Below, in pieces: positions 57,301 to 64,000 of a stretch of 64,000 nt of DNA. Position 1 is the stretch's first letter. Every line of letters begins with the position of its first letter. The position numbers and the translations under genes were made by a program. The notes beneath the pieces are model-generated. The model did no database searches, was not told the DNA's origin, and worked only from the letters and a program-made list of their open reading frames with translations. The DNA is from Hungatella sp. Its GTDB lineage: Bacteria > Bacillota > Clostridia > Lachnospirales > Lachnospiraceae. The stretch spans positions 1-64,000 of the forward strand of contig WASS01000004.1 of assembly GCA_009712635.1 (NCBI GenBank). Reading direction: 5' to 3'.

Positions 57301-60300
57301 AGCCTGCTTGGCGGAGCAAAATTCCAGATATGGCTGCTTAATCCGGAAAATAATGAAAAACTTCTGCCGATTGATGTGGTGGAAACCGGATTGGAATCTG
57401 ATGGCACTCACAAAACTGGTTATGCACTTTCAAAAACAATCAGGCTTGATGAAGTGAGCAATAAGCTGACTGAACTGGGTAAGAATCCGAAAGATATCCT
57501 TCAATATAATACAGAAGGAGACCCGGTTAAGCTGGTTCTGGGACTGGAAGAGATTTATGCACCATCTAAGGTTACGATGGATGCAACGCTTCATGTTTTA
57601 AATGTGACAGTTCCAATTAGCAAGGATTATATTGATGAGCAGTATTTCTGGGATTCCGGGAAAGCACCTGAATTCAGGCTGATTAACAAGGTTTCCAAAG
57701 AATATCCGGTAACTCTTAAGAAATATGGCTATACCCCGGATACAGGAACATTCCAGAAAACAGATGATGAACTGGACGGGATGAATATTCAGAAAACACC
57801 TCTTTCAGGGGTTGGGTTTGAAGTCTGGCAATATCAGTGGAATGCATCTGGATATGATTATAAGAAATACGGCACTTATACAACAGACAGTACCGGTAAG
57901 ATTTTAATACCCGGCGGACTTCCTTCCGGTCTCTATAAAATGAAGGAAACGCTGACTACGGAACAGAACAAACAATATATTACCATGTATACCGGTAGCA
58001 ACGGGCTTTGGAGGTATTTTACCGTAGCCAGTACGTCACTGACAGTACCTGTTTACAATCCGCAAAAGCCAATGCTTGAGATTGAAAAAACAGCATGGAA
58101 CGGAGAGCGGCCAGAAGGACTTTCTGGTATTACATTTACATTAAAGACTCCTTCCGGCAGTCAGGTCACAACTGTCACACAAAAGCAGGGAGACGGAAGA
58201 TATCTTGCTGTATTAAACGGACTTGACAGCGGTACCTATACTCTGCTCAGTGAGAAGCTGGGGAGCAGTGCAGAAAATACGGCGACGGATTATTATTTCC
58301 AACAACATTCCGTATCCGTTGGTTATAAGCCGGTTGCAGACGGTAATAAAGTCACTCTTGTCCCGGTTGCTGATGGCATAACAGGACCTCTGGCTGCATT
58401 GACCGTTAGAAACCCAAGACTTGCACAGCTTACATTACATAAGACAGACGGTGAGGATAAGCAAAGCGGTGTTTCCATGAAAGGAGCAGAGTTCCGTCTG
58501 GAATACATGAAGTTCCGCACTGGTACAGATTTAGACGGAGATGTTCTGCGTAATGTGGAAGATCCTGCTTACGACAAACCGGGGGATGGATTTACAGCTT
58601 TGACAAAAACTTTGGAAGATCAGGGAAATGGATCTTATATCCTTAAGAACTGTCAGCCAGGCTGGTATCGCATTACAGAAACAAAAGCACCTGAGGGATA
58701 TACCGTTGATACCGCACCGTTAGTAGTGGCTGTGACCGGTGATATGACCGGAACGTATCAAAATACGGAAGTAACCTTTGAGAACCGGCAAAAGGTTACC
58801 CTGACAATAACAAAGAAACTTATTTTTGGAGATGGGTTTATAAATGACCAGGATATTAAAGATAAACTTCCATCTCAGGTTGTGTTTGATGTTTATACCT
58901 ACTCTGATGCCCAAAAGGCCTACAAGCCGGTATATGATGAGAAGAACCAGCCAGTTACCGTTACAATTACTAACTTTGCGGCAGCAGATGGCTATTATAC
59001 CGCAGAGGGTAAGATTCAGCTGGCTCAGAATCCGGAAGGCGGAGCTTATTATGTAAAAGAGCGGGAAAACCCAGACTGGATGCTGACTGGAGAAACTGGT
59101 GTAGCCAATGGAAAACTATGGTCTGATGGTTATATCCAGGTAGGAACAAGTTCAGATTTCACCACCAAGACTCCGGTTACCATAGGAGTTGAGAATCAGT
59201 ATGCAAAAGCAAAAATCCGCATAACTAAAGTTGATGCAGCAGATTCTTCAAAGAAGCTGACAGGTGCTGGATTTAGCTTATATTCAGATCAGGCGCTGAC
59301 AACATATGTAGGTGATTTTAAAGAAATCGGAACAAGCGGTGTTTATGAGTTTTTATTATCTACTAAGAAATTCAATCCGGGAACTTATTATGTGAAAGAG
59401 ACAAATGCCCCTCTGGGATATTTAACCATTGGGACAGCAGTTCCGGAACAGGGACTGACAGCTGAGACCGGAAAGACTACGGAGATTACCGTAGAAAATC
59501 AGGGCGGCATTGATTTCCAGATCACCAAATACAGTGGAAACGGTAAAACAGAGGCCGGAAAAGCTGGAATCACCTTTGAGCTTTATAAAAAAGAGGCCGG
59601 CAATACCTGGAACTATGTAACAGAGGGAACCACCGACGCTCAGGGTAAACTTTCTTTCCGGGGCCTGAAACAGGAATCAGAATATTCTTACGGGCTATAT
59701 GAAGTGCCTGTAAAGGATCATGGATTTGATACCTTCCAGCTGGAGGCTTTTGATGGGGGAAGTGGAACCATTCTTCCGGTAACCGCAGATTTAAATAAAA
59801 ATGGCGAGACCATACGGAACCTTGATTTATACGTGCTTTCTGATAGTAATACCAAAGCACCGGGAGTATATCAGTTTACGGCTCATAATCAGGAAGCGCT
59901 GCCATTAAAACTGTTTAAGAATGATGTTAATAAACAGGATAATCCGTCCTCTGCCATAAACGCATTTGTAAAGGTAACAAATAAAGAAACCGGAAAACAG
60001 GCGGGAGATATTGTTGAAGTACCTTATGGTGAAAGCGGAACCACAGTTATGCTGCTTCCAGGAACCTATGAGATAGAAGAGACATCTATTACGCCAAATA
60101 CAGATGGATATGTAATTAATCCGGATGACAACAGAACCGTTTATAAGAAGGAAGTAACCATTGAAAAAGGAAATATTCCGTCGCCCTTAGAATTCACCAA
60201 TGTGAAACAGAAGACGGGAGTAAGTCTTGAAAAGACGACGCAGACCACTTCTTTAAAAGATTTATGGTGGAATGATGGTCAGGTGGTTACCTACACCCTT

Positions 60301-63300
60301 ACACCAGGAGCAGTTAATACCATTCCGCTTGATCAGTATGAAGTCACCGACCAGGGACTGACGATGCTTGATTCAGGTAAAAATGTTCTTGATGAAAACG
60401 AATACAGCAATGAAAAGTATACCATTCTTACTGTTAAGCCAGGAAAGGCCGCTCAGGTAAACCGGCTGAAAGAAGGAAGAACAGGAACCATTATGGCAGA
60501 TGTCACCTTCTATGGATTTGACGGAAGCCAGATTGGTTCGGTGCAGACCGTAAGTGTTTCCGGGGATGGTGAAATTGGTGAGATAAAACCTGTTGGTAAT
60601 AAGAAGGTAAAATCATTTAAAATCAGTTACCGGGATGAGACGTTAAAAGGATCTACCAAAAACGCTTATACACTGGGGCAGGATTTTGTACCTGGTACCA
60701 TTGCTGTTACAGCAAAACTGAATCGTCAGGATGCAACGCTTGCTGACGGAAGCTACAAAAAGGATATTAAATATATCCGTAACAAAGCAGATGTATCTAT
60801 GAAATACCGGAAGTGGGATGTAAATGGAACCTTAAATTCCGGTCAGGATGCCAGCAAGGCAGAAGCACTATGTGATATTTCCGTAGTTCAGAGCCAGGCT
60901 CCAACCCTGTCAGTAAGAAAAAATGTAAGTCCTGATAAAGGAGTACAGCCAGGTGATATACTTACCTATACGCTTACTGTAACCAACGCAACCACTAGCA
61001 GTGATGCTGGAATTGCACCCATCCAGAAGCCGGTTCTTGTTGATCTGGTTCCTTTAGGAGTATCCGTTTCCGGAGAAACATCAGGGGAGGAACGACTGCT
61101 GACTGCGGTTGCACTGGATCGGGCACCGGTTGGTGTAACGATTGATAAGACAATCCGGAAAGTGGACCCTGAAACAGGGCGTGAGACATTGTTTATACGT
61201 CTGAACGGGAATCTGCAAAAAGGCGAGTCTGTTACAGTATCGGTAAAGGCCAAAGTTGCAGGAAATATTATTAATTATGGCAAGAATATTTTAAACACCC
61301 TGTTTGTAACAAGCGATGTGCTACAGCCGGCATTTTCACTAAACCATACCGGTGCCTCCTTTATGATTAATACCAGCTCAGGTATCAAGTGGCCCAGTAA
61401 TGATTTACCGGCTGGAGCGCTGTTGCCGGATGAAAAATACCGTAGCTACGGTTATGCTTCCGATTCTGCAGAAAATACCATGAGCACCGGAACGGGGATC
61501 CAACTTTATAAAGAAGTAAAAGGTAATTTAGATACCAGATATGTTTCTGGATCTACCACAGGTAAGGTTGCAAAATCGGCAGAGGATACCGAGCTTACAC
61601 AGTATGATGGAACTGTATTATACCGGCTTATGGTAAACAATGCATCGGCACAGGATTATGTCACCCAGCTGCAGCTTATGGATATTATGCCGGTTAAGGG
61701 AGATTACGGTAATATTGAAAGACTCAGTGACTTTCGTTTGAAATACGACAGCATTCAGTCCATTGCTATCGAAAACAGAAAAGACACCGGAAGTTCAGGA
61801 AGAAAAATTCAGGGCTTTAATTATGAGATTTTGTATTCAGATAGAGCATTTAGAAATAAGGATGACGCCAATGCTGGAAAGGAGGCAATGTTAAACAATA
61901 ACTCTTCCGGTTTCTGGTCGGTGCGTTCCGGTGATCCTACGGCCATTCGCATTAAAATCACAGATCCTGAATTTTATCTGGCACCAGGTGAAAATCTGGT
62001 TGTTACCTATAAGGCAGTGGTGCCTTACAATACAGCAAAAGAGCTGGAGGATGTTGCTTACGGGTATGCAGTCAATGATTTTGCAACAGCTTTTAGTTAT
62101 AAAGAAGCAGGTCTTGAGAGTATAGAAAAGCAATTTAAATATGTTCAGCCAAGCAATTCTGTTCAGGTGCTTCTGGTCCCCGGAAAAGTAAAGGTATCAG
62201 GACGAATCTGGATTGATGATGACAACAACGGAATACAGAATGAAAGTGTTAACAAGGATCATCTGCTTACTGACCTGTTCCCATTGCTGCAGAGTGGTTA
62301 CTTTAAGGTAAGCCTGCTGATGTTTAGTAAAAATGGTGATGATCAGACCTCTATGGTACCGGGAACTGGAGATGCCAGATTCTTATTTGACAGCCTGACT
62401 CCGGCTAAGCCTTACGATCTTCCCGAGTCAGAAATCACGGAGAGTATACAGGATAAATGGTACAGCGGTACGTCCCTGAAATTAAACAGCTTAAAGGGAG
62501 ATGATCCGGCTCATTATAAGATTGAAGTAAGCGAAGAAACCATGCCAAAAGGCTTTGAAGATCTGATATTAAAGCTTGCAAAGCCAAATATGCTGTCAGA
62601 TGGAGAAAATAAAAAAGCTGGCAGATCCAGAGTTCCAAAGACATTGCTGGAGGGTGGAGTCAATTACGACGAAAGCCGTGACAGCAACTTTAATGAAACC
62701 AAAAACGGATATTCCTCAGAAGATTTCTTCTTATGGTCAACAGCAGGGGAATACGATACAACGAAGGACATAGGCTTTGTACCTTACAGAAGTGTAACAG
62801 TAAAGAAAACAAACAAAGCTCAAAACCCGGTTGAAGGAGCTCATTTTACGGTATATGGTCCTTTTACAAACCAGGAAATGAATTCCTTACGTAATACAAA
62901 AATTACTGATTCAAACGTGTTGAAGACTCCGGCTGGGGAAGGTAAAACAACCCTCACAGACGGTGAAGCAGTGTGGAATGCAGGAGAGCTTCTGTATTAC
63001 ATGAACTATATCATTGTTGAAGATGGCGCTCCCGCAGGTTATCAGCTTTCTGATGCTGTCTCCAGTGATATGGAAGCAATGGATTCCTATCAGGTACAGG
63101 GTCAAAAGGCATGGGTTCTTAAGAGCAAAGAGTTTAAGACAGAGGCTGATCCCATTCCAAGTACGGTTACAGTAGAGGATTCTTATATAGCCGGTTCACT
63201 TGATTTTACTAAGATTGACGGGATCACCAAAGATAAAATTGCCGGTGCTACATTCCAGATTAATAAAAAGAGTGATGTGGTGAAAGATGCATGGGATGCT

Positions 63301-64000
63301 ATGATTGCATCTATGAAGAAAAATTTTGCATCCATGGGAATAACCGATGTGAAAGAAAACAGTCAGGGCGTTAGTTTTAAAGTTACTGACGGATCGGTTC
63401 ATATTACGGGAATACCCCTTGGAAGCTATACTCTTTCAGAAATCCAGGTTCCTGACGGATATGATATCACAAAGAAACTGGAAGAAACTGCATTTGAAAT
63501 CAGTTTGGATGGGCAGCAGGCACAATTAAACAACATAGAAGGAAATGTAATTGAGAATACCAGAACAGAATACAGTTTAAGCATCAGAAAGGCGGATAAC
63601 GCCGGAAATGAAGCAGTAAAGGGTATCTCATTTTCCATCTCAGGGCCAGGTAAGTATGAAAGCAATACCTGGAACCCATTTAGCAGAAACAAGTTTAAAG
63701 TAAATAATCCTGATAATACCGGTTATGAAGTGAAACAGACCGGTGAGGAAGGCGTTGTAACCTGGAATCTGCCTTACGGCGATTATGAGATTACTGAGCT
63801 TCCAGCTCCTGGATATCATGCAATAGAGCCGTTTTATGTCAGAATCGGCCAGGATGGAGCGGTATCACTGCTAAACGCAAAAGACAGACCGGATATTGTT
63901 CTTGATAGTCAGGAACAGAAAAAAATCAATGTGGTTGTAACAAACAACTTACTGACTGCCCCCATTGTAATTGAAAAAATGGATGGGGAAAGTAAGAGTC
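51313..64000 (+). CDS. Giant Cna-B/SpaA-type surface protein (3' end outside window)
   Basis: The frame is open for at least 4,229 codons and runs off the window. AGGAGGG lies 8 nt before the ATG. A signal peptide ends in VYA-GEY (cleavage after Ala38). Residues 45-62 contain the ASPSNASKASPSEATPS motif seen on clostridial surface proteins; residues 210-345 are Ser/Thr/Glu-rich. From about 870 onward come at least 15 Cna-B/SpaA-like units whose end strand gives a Glu motif, for example YVIKEKSANGY (~1027), YVIAEITPPSGY (~1631), YRITETKAPEGY (~2452), YYVKETNAPLGY (~2691), YTLSEIQVPDGY (~4038) and YEITELPAPGY (~4157). A DUF11-like unit (SPDKGVQPGDILTYTLTVTN, ~3208) and an SdrD-B-like strand (VSGRIWIDDDNNG, ~3629) occur late. 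Such domains lock themselves with Lys-Asn isopeptide bonds; the protein is probably a wall-anchored adhesin. The sorting signal is not visible here. Confidence 0.9.
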   Translation, partial: MKGAMKKIHRFKRVLAWLLTIAIVSGNVSQLTAITVYAGEYTERNTASPSNASKASPSEATPSQAKQVIDVKVTQSAIEKVLKKDADRRPELKEDLIPFKGEQKDLVTEKLYEELEGKTLILQKKEGKAMYLVVVSDVLGDEPFSETDESDRIKQESILQSVQIIGVNGYKDRECEFRLRIVSDDFFVTDAQMDEYAVVGENSEEATLQNGLNHSTGGSTGAAAAGTKAETIEETAAETQAIETTSGTKEDSSTGNSETGAASSTENESEAVETQAGKDESLESISGETGEEKTEDVKQEEVKTEKAEPEEESKDSGNSVSGNELTVSKNETSNYQLSISRHQVSVLSEAQETVATPSEAVSEPEQFDSADIVSIGDGKVLSGDEKSALMGVSSEEDNGFSLTSLFVQPSFSMVVPSYGITLLNMEVSDEAKLSPYETALSYYGEDATDKKDTVEINLDQSMTGEIKAGKLFTYTITYTMQAAPLYEYAAGGKLSLFDTYENAVIYFTVPAGITLEEQSGKVELDTSDSEKNVYKILVGDENHSIRPGKSDNIIINAYIDGNGKRAVGENFTLPDNSVAFHADVKVADKTDKDKVTYPGNIPTVTYATQPSQTQLQLISDDQWHIKKRVYPTDQSYDIINDNQGNPQYVDITYMIEVGMYGNQGEISRQPDGTVYQTYGRTGFKEGSFHITDKLSITTPNAPAEMKPISVIAKWGDGNSIPVVQKEDGSIVINSYKTQGQNGADHIYVSDLAPTYSSYLVTARYPFEPFVLKYNDPRVNDSTVFTVLNQAHLEYVKLGTSQIMEDNSEAAVAIHKVNKPAVIQLTKMLDEGIGVLKPYDQIMEKEYPGSAEFEIYSVDAQGNQTPYDNYTILDPNGISIQKGIIAVNPSSEAGETISYTTGDRGYIQIQADPGTYVIKEGKKPAGTEYSYAVVDSKTFKDSQEIQFTIQAGENKEVKVVNNVVGKGAIEFYKKARTWDSADAKENDLNALKGGQFTLYTKDNGTLTEVTTVQSDENGLVRFKPVTPGEYVIKEKSANGYIIDTREYPVTVKRGETSVLKEGSNYLVNTLNQAKVQVTKLLQKDDGTYQSVPQQYKGNFDNHFWFETTVDGSSWTRVSVNSKETYSLDGNSGFEAVLPVYDNGNRVIRYRVVEELPDGYSDGNPAGSGFTTETKNSKTYLCKEFTLVPLKTTSVEIKNNRQAILKLQKETWSFGNQWASGWINTGNPNAGYQFKLYAADKNQSNYSEVSPGKIYTTDQNGIITAGNLDINKDYYWSESGSADRLEADETGKNIDDAVVNGIKTPLIGPYTVSRESDTNVKAYNIPQKVPYWLHKYDITDNSKRITATFRITRVTDGMEVFKGDVTLDGTFISLDPGTKYRVEEVKAPDNYVGSAISEFTTPNGPINREQLKEWFWYPKEATTTHLKFYNKPYKTVNLKKVKYNSNGSADNSVKITFEVYQKDGGHFTAVTLPDSKNTIVSNTDTVMAPGTYYFKEILGSDIINPLFLMSNKADGQYEGYIIQNGAVYYGPATVTAAETTTEKNSNIYLNGSKSLENYQNYGRVMVTKRDALRKTPVSGAVFGIYLRSQFHEADWANSIKNPIQTKTSGTNGQVTFDSSNLRIFDDSGNRIPYVIAEITPPSGYLPSYDILTTTLTEGKTISTVNGDPSGAPLIIEDEPKLTIRTQKYWRDGWNDQFYEVNRALGNVNLALYKVNRDQPGIADFVQTQVTNEFDGIATFNDIDRKDTYYVVEVRVPTKSESKLSFELNMGNKEPLPLENGQPAKSLSVADLQTRYNAVAFSGKDLPANVDSLVRYTDPIFNYKSWVQFNVWKTCDGITFGGGTHEERHMVNGARFTLYKMLDDTKNLASIQMKDLADGSRFETEGQYESGTRIDPQTGKRQDGQFDTTILEDGYVYWLVEDQAAPGYVLEEGGKIAAVFVPDHSGYSGYDEIRHSYQSGRNEKIALITNQHSGGGTGFENYHFQVALNKWLETADKQYSLLGGAKFQIWLLNPENNEKLLPIDVVETGLESDGTHKTGYALSKTIRLDEVSNKLTELGKNPKDILQYNTEGDPVKLVLGLEEIYAPSKVTMDATLHVLNVTVPISKDYIDEQYFWDSGKAPEFRLINKVSKEYPVTLKKYGYTPDTGTFQKTDDELDGMNIQKTPLSGVGFEVWQYQWNASGYDYKKYGTYTTDSTGKILIPGGLPSGLYKMKETLTTEQNKQYITMYTGSNGLWRYFTVASTSLTVPVYNPQKPMLEIEKTAWNGERPEGLSGITFTLKTPSGSQVTTVTQKQGDGRYLAVLNGLDSGTYTLLSEKLGSSAENTATDYYFQQHSVSVGYKPVADGNKVTLVPVADGITGPLAALTVRNPRLAQLTLHKTDGEDKQSGVSMKGAEFRLEYMKFRTGTDLDGDVLRNVEDPAYDKPGDGFTALTKTLEDQGNGSYILKNCQPGWYRITETKAPEGYTVDTAPLVVAVTGDMTGTYQNTEVTFENRQKVTLTITKKLIFGDGFINDQDIKDKLPSQVVFDVYTYSDAQKAYKPVYDEKNQPVTVTITNFAAADGYYTAEGKIQLAQNPEGGAYYVKERENPDWMLTGETGVANGKLWSDGYIQVGTSSDFTTKTPVTIGVENQYAKAKIRITKVDAADSSKKLTGAGFSLYSDQALTTYVGDFKEIGTSGVYEFLLSTKKFNPGTYYVKETNAPLGYLTIGTAVPEQGLTAETGKTTEITVENQGGIDFQITKYSGNGKTEAGKAGITFELYKKEAGNTWNYVTEGTTDAQGKLSFRGLKQESEYSYGLYEVPVKDHGFDTFQLEAFDGGSGTILPVTADLNKNGETIRNLDLYVLSDSNTKAPGVYQFTAHNQEALPLKLFKNDVNKQDNPSSAINAFVKVTNKETGKQAGDIVEVPYGESGTTVMLLPGTYEIEETSITPNTDGYVINPDDNRTVYKKEVTIEKGNIPSPLEFTNVKQKTGVSLEKTTQTTSLKDLWWNDGQVVTYTLTPGAVNTIPLDQYEVTDQGLTMLDSGKNVLDENEYSNEKYTILTVKPGKAAQVNRLKEGRTGTIMADVTFYGFDGSQIGSVQTVSVSGDGEIGEIKPVGNKKVKSFKISYRDETLKGSTKNAYTLGQDFVPGTIAVTAKLNRQDATLADGSYKKDIKYIRNKADVSMKYRKWDVNGTLNSGQDASKAEALCDISVVQSQAPTLSVRKNVSPDKGVQPGDILTYTLTVTNATTSSDAGIAPIQKPVLVDLVPLGVSVSGETSGEERLLTAVALDRAPVGVTIDKTIRKVDPETGRETLFIRLNGNLQKGESVTVSVKAKVAGNIINYGKNILNTLFVTSDVLQPAFSLNHTGASFMINTSSGIKWPSNDLPAGALLPDEKYRSYGYASDSAENTMSTGTGIQLYKEVKGNLDTRYVSGSTTGKVAKSAEDTELTQYDGTVLYRLMVNNASAQDYVTQLQLMDIMPVKGDYGNIERLSDFRLKYDSIQSIAIENRKDTGSSGRKIQGFNYEILYSDRAFRNKDDANAGKEAMLNNNSSGFWSVRSGDPTAIRIKITDPEFYLAPGENLVVTYKAVVPYNTAKELEDVAYGYAVNDFATAFSYKEAGLESIEKQFKYVQPSNSVQVLLVPGKVKVSGRIWIDDDNNGIQNESVNKDHLLTDLFPLLQSGYFKVSLLMFSKNGDDQTSMVPGTGDARFLFDSLTPAKPYDLPESEITESIQDKWYSGTSLKLNSLKGDDPAHYKIEVSEETMPKGFEDLILKLAKPNMLSDGENKKAGRSRVPKTLLEGGVNYDESRDSNFNETKNGYSSEDFFLWSTAGEYDTTKDIGFVPYRSVTVKKTNKAQNPVEGAHFTVYGPFTNQEMNSLRNTKITDSNVLKTPAGEGKTTLTDGEAVWNAGELLYYMNYIIVEDGAPAGYQLSDAVSSDMEAMDSYQVQGQKAWVLKSKEFKTEADPIPSTVTVEDSYIAGSLDFTKIDGITKDKIAGATFQINKKSDVVKDAWDAMIASMKKNFASMGITDVKENSQGVSFKVTDGSVHITGIPLGSYTLSEIQVPDGYDITKKLEETAFEISLDGQQAQLNNIEGNVIENTRTEYSLSIRKADNAGNEAVKGISFSISGPGKYESNTWNPFSRNKFKVNNPDNTGYEVKQTGEEGVVTWNLPYGDYEITELPAPGYHAIEPFYVRIGQDGAVSLLNAKDRPDIVLDSQEQKKINVVVTNNLLTAPIVIEKMDGESKS

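Overview
This window is the replication-origin region of a low-GC, obligately fermentative Firmicute, most likely a Lachnospiraceae member (Clostridium cluster XIVa, Lacrimispora-like). The basis is the gene order gyrA-gyrB-recF-S4-dnaN-dnaA and rpmH-rnpA-yidD-yidC-jag-mnmE-mnmG-rsmG-parA-parB, consensus SigA-type promoters, AGGAGG ribosome binding sites, a bifunctional AdhE, a two-subunit Fe-S fumarase and a DUF4446 gene next to parB. The genus is inferred; no rRNA gene is present.

Layout. 1-4.6 kb (minus): tRNA-Ser(GCU), a fumarase alpha/beta - acyltransferase operon, an Rrf2 regulator and a CorC/HlyC-type membrane protein. 4.7-13.6 kb (minus): gyrA, gyrB, recF, a small S4-domain gene, dnaN, dnaA. 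The two short gaps around the S4 gene are filled by tandem 51-bp and 52-bp hairpin-rich repeats. oriC looks bipartite: DnaA-box clusters lie upstream of dnaA and in the dnaA-dnaN spacer, the latter with a GC cluster, a DnaA-trio-like TAGTAGTAG and an AT-rich stretch. 14-21.3 kb: an ECF transporter S component, then an oligosaccharide locus (MGH1-like glycosidase, ABC importer, AraC regulator, GH43 enzyme) placed between dnaA and rpmH, which are neighbours in many Firmicutes. 21.5-31.9 kb (plus): rpmH to parB with three perfect parS sites; an alpha/beta-hydrolase gene lies between parS 2 and 3. 32-36.3 kb: a flavin/PNPOx-like protein, type II pantothenate kinase, adhE.

36.4-46.6 kb is a self-contained sugar locus: two LacI regulators, a fucose/arabinose-isomerase-family protein, a split transketolase, an FGGY kinase, a beta-glucoside-type PTS EIIBCA and a cytosolic apiosidase-like (DUF4038/GH140-type) hydrolase. 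Isomerase, kinase, split transketolase and apiosidase together match the logic of non-oxidative D-apiose catabolism (apiose to apulose to apulose-4-P to xylulose-5-P plus DHAP). Uptake by a PTS would make this an unusual version of such a pathway. This is an inference from gene content and is the most interesting hypothesis in the window.

46.6-51 kb holds small accessory genes: a cysteine-cluster/pentapeptide-repeat protein, a PadR-flavodoxin pair, a DUF3267 protease-like membrane protein, NudC and a nucleoside deaminase with an 18-bp palindrome in front. From 51.3 kb to the end runs one open frame of at least 4,229 codons: a secreted multi-domain Cna-B/SpaA-type surface protein whose C-terminus lies beyond the window.
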